This document shows, piece by piece, positions 62,450 through 64,000 of a stretch of DNA of 64,000 bases. The stretch covers positions 1 through 64,000 of the forward strand of contig CAKOTF010000007.1 in the NCBI GenBank assembly GCA_934120045.1. Reading direction: 5' to 3'. A program made the position numbers and the translations under genes. The notes beneath the pieces are model-generated. The model saw only the letters and a program-made list of their open reading frames with translations, did no database searches and was not told where the DNA came from. Each line of letters begins with the position of its first letter. The stretch's first letter is position 1. Origin of the DNA: an uncultured Clostridia bacterium (GTDB taxonomy: Bacteria > Bacillota > Clostridia > TANB77 > CAG-508).

Positions 62450-63208
62450 TTATTTTATTTGTGTTCCATTGTTATTTATTATATAATTATCTTTATATAT
62501 TAATTCTGATACTGTTACTAACTCAAATCCTTGTGATTTAATATTTTTTATTAATCCGTCTAAACTATTAGCAGTATTTTTTGTTCCATTATGACTTAAT
62601 ATTATACTACCATTTGATATTTTGTTTCTTATTCTTTTCCACATCTCATCACCAGTTAATCCTTTATAATCTAATGTATCTAAGTTCCATTGAATTGGAT
62701 AATATCCATTATTTTTTGCTGTTCTTATTACTATATCATTATATTCTCCATATGGTGGTCTATATAATTCCACTTTTTTATTTATTATCTTTTCGATTTT
62801 ATTTACACTTAATTTTATCTCTTCTAAATTTTTTTCTGATGATAATTTATTTACATGTGGATGTGTATTACTATGCGTTCCTATTTCATGCCCCGCTTCT
62901 GCTATTTTTCTTACTGCCTCTGGATATTTGTCTACCCATTCTCCTATCAAAAAAAATGTAATTTTTACATTATTTTTTTGTAATGTTTCTAATATTTTAT
63001 CAATATCATCTGCATTCCAAGCACAATTCATTGTAAATGCAACCTTTTTTTCATCTGTTTGAACATTATAAATTGGCAATTCTTTTTCTTGTGATGATGT
63101 TTGAATTGTTTCAACTTTTCCTACATTTGCAATTGTTATTAATACAGCTACTGTTAACACAGATACTATATATGTTTGAATTTTTTCTTTATTAAATACC
63201 AAAAACAT
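62450..63208 (-). CDS. Polysaccharide deacetylase, PdaB-like
   Basis: 252 aa from ATG 63208 (GGAGG 5 nt upstream). N-terminal membrane anchor (TYIVSVLTVAVLITIANVG), then a NodB domain. Motif 1, usually TFDDG, is FTMNCAWNADD, a variant seen in clostridial PdaB-like proteins. Motif 2 HSNTHPHV supplies the two zinc His, motif 3 is YRPPYGEYN, and motif 5 is ILSHNG. PdaB-type enzymes are linked to spore cortex maturation. Whether the divergent motif 1 keeps catalytic activity is open. Confidence 0.93.
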   Translation of the reverse strand: MFLVFNKEKIQTYIVSVLTVAVLITIANVGKVETIQTSSQEKELPIYNVQTDEKKVAFTMNCAWNADDIDKILETLQKNNVKITFFLIGEWVDKYPEAVRKIAEAGHEIGTHSNTHPHVNKLSSEKNLEEIKLSVNKIEKIINKKVELYRPPYGEYNDIVIRTAKNNGYYPIQWNLDTLDYKGLTGDEMWKRIRNKISNGSIILSHNGTKNTANSLDGLIKNIKSQGFELVTVSELIYKDNYIINNNGTQIK

Positions 63209-63333
63209 AATTACCTCCAAATTTTGATATTTAATTCTATTCATCATTTTACTTTTTATTCATGTATGACTATTACATATGTTTTATTCTTTACATTTTT
63301 TATTATATTTTGTTCTGTAACAACCTTTATATA

Positions 63334-63362
63334 TTGATTTTTAGCCTAAAATACGTTATAAT
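63334..63362 (+). promoter_or_regulatory. Promoter of the truncated right-edge gene
   Basis: TTGATT (63334-63339), 17-nt spacer, TATAAT (63357-63362). Confidence 0.78.
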
Positions 63363-63407
63363 AAGTACATTAACTTGCAAATGCAAGAATAAAAAAGGAG
63401 AAAAGAT

Positions 63408-64000
63408 ATGGAAAATAGTTATGTAAGCAGACTTATAGAAACCCAAACCATTTGCACAATGAATGGTAAGCGCTACATTATCACTGATCGGATTGGTGCT
63501 TGGAATAAGCAAAGTGTAGTCCTTACATGGGAAGGATGGCAAATAACTAGTAATAGCAATTTTGTATCAATAACACCTGATGAGGTAGAAGTTCTCTTTA
63601 CAAAAGGTTTAATAAGAAACGTTGCTCGTGGTGAAAATGGAAAGCTTTATGAAAAAACTACTTTTTTAGACGGAAGAGATTTTGCTGGAGCAATTGTATG
63701 TGGAATTTTAGCACCAAGTACTCAAGCAAATTTACGTCCGGAAATTTGTGACTATGCTAAGAAAATGGGATATATTACTGATATAATGACACCCGTTAAG
63801 ATGTTCAGTGGTACAAAATCACTGATTTTTAACACTGATGGAACCTATAGTATCCTTTTTGTTTGGAATGATAGTGTTTTGAAGAAAATTAATCAAGAAT
63901 TACTTCATAATTTTACGAAAAACTTCTTTCGCAATTATTCAGTTGAAGTCAAAAATAATGGAATATTAATGTTAAATCTTTCAGAAGATTTTGCTTTTTC
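63408..64000 (+). CDS. Unknown protein, 3' end beyond the window
   Basis: At least 197 codons open to the window edge. Begins MENSYVSRLIETQTICTMNG. AGGAG lies 7 nt before the ATG and a good promoter lies upstream. No signal peptide or membrane segment in the visible part. The sequence looks globular (ITDRIGAWNKQSVVLTWEGW, DGRDFAGAIVCGILAPSTQ). G+C is a little above its neighbours (about 36% by eye), like the 389-aa gene at 20.7 kb. No family recognised. Confidence 0.85.
   Translation, partial: MENSYVSRLIETQTICTMNGKRYIITDRIGAWNKQSVVLTWEGWQITSNSNFVSITPDEVEVLFTKGLIRNVARGENGKLYEKTTFLDGRDFAGAIVCGILAPSTQANLRPEICDYAKKMGYITDIMTPVKMFSGTKSLIFNTDGTYSILFVWNDSVLKKINQELLHNFTKNFFRNYSVEVKNNGILMLNLSEDFAF

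Overview
The window is AT-rich (roughly 28-30% G+C by eye). Its gene content points to a low-GC Gram-positive anaerobe of the Bacillota, class Clostridia, from an endospore-forming lineage: sigE-spoIIGA beside ftsAZ, spoIIE, a GerS-like protein, a PdaB-type deacetylase, a glmS ribozyme, TrmFO, and a structured RNA beside an OapA-like membrane protein. Genus cannot be fixed from the sequence. The number of unrecognised coiled-coil proteins suggests a poorly sampled, perhaps gut-associated, lineage.

Layout. 1-20 kb: an information-processing block on the minus strand (rpoB, rpoC, then clpE-like, trmFO and a lineage-specific gene, then rpsL, rpsG, fusA, tuf), ending in an unrecognised two-gene operon (46 aa + 441 aa). 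The usual rpoBC-rpsL-rpsG-fusA-tuf order is split by about 6 kb holding a plus-strand tRNA-Leu and an unknown Cys/His protein. 20-29 kb: an unknown 390-aa protein, glmS with its self-cleaving leader ribozyme, an M23 peptidase, an RluA-type pseudouridine synthase, tRNA-Thr, a tiny Cys-rich protein, an unrecognised two-gene operon (HTH protein + coiled-coil protein) of unusual composition, and a response regulator without a kinase. 29-38.5 kb: a PLP lyase, then the division/sporulation cluster pflA-ftsQ-DUF881-DUF881-sbp-ftsA-ftsZ-spoIIGA-sigE read leftward. 38.5-42 kb: a secreted-looking protein with a perfect consensus promoter, a MazF toxin without antitoxin, a GerS-like protein and a membrane-anchored FGE-like protein. 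42-53 kb: DUF4364, endonuclease III, asparagine synthase, a two-component system, thymidylate kinase, two unknowns, an M18 aminopeptidase, a leaderless M23 protein and a GNAT-like protein. 53-64 kb: a gene-free ~530-nt stretch read as OLE RNA with oapA downstream, spoIIE upstream, an unknown tail-anchored protein, a WG-repeat protein, a two-OB-fold SSB, a Mur-ligase-like fragment, a zeta toxin with a small overlapping partner, a polysaccharide deacetylase, and a truncated unknown gene at the right edge.

Sigma-A-type promoters are unusually easy to read here: many genes have near-consensus -35/-10 pairs with exactly 17-nt spacing. Intrinsic terminators separate most transcription units. Several start sites were moved downstream from the longest reading frame because the first possible start codon overlaps its own Shine-Dalgarno.

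Most interesting items: the OLE RNA-OapA locus, whose promoter overlaps the end of spoIIE; the compositionally foreign HTH/coiled-coil operon at 27.0-28.3 kb; the strongly promoted secreted protein at 38.8-39.2 kb; the 46-aa/441-aa coiled-coil operon; and the zeta-toxin pair.
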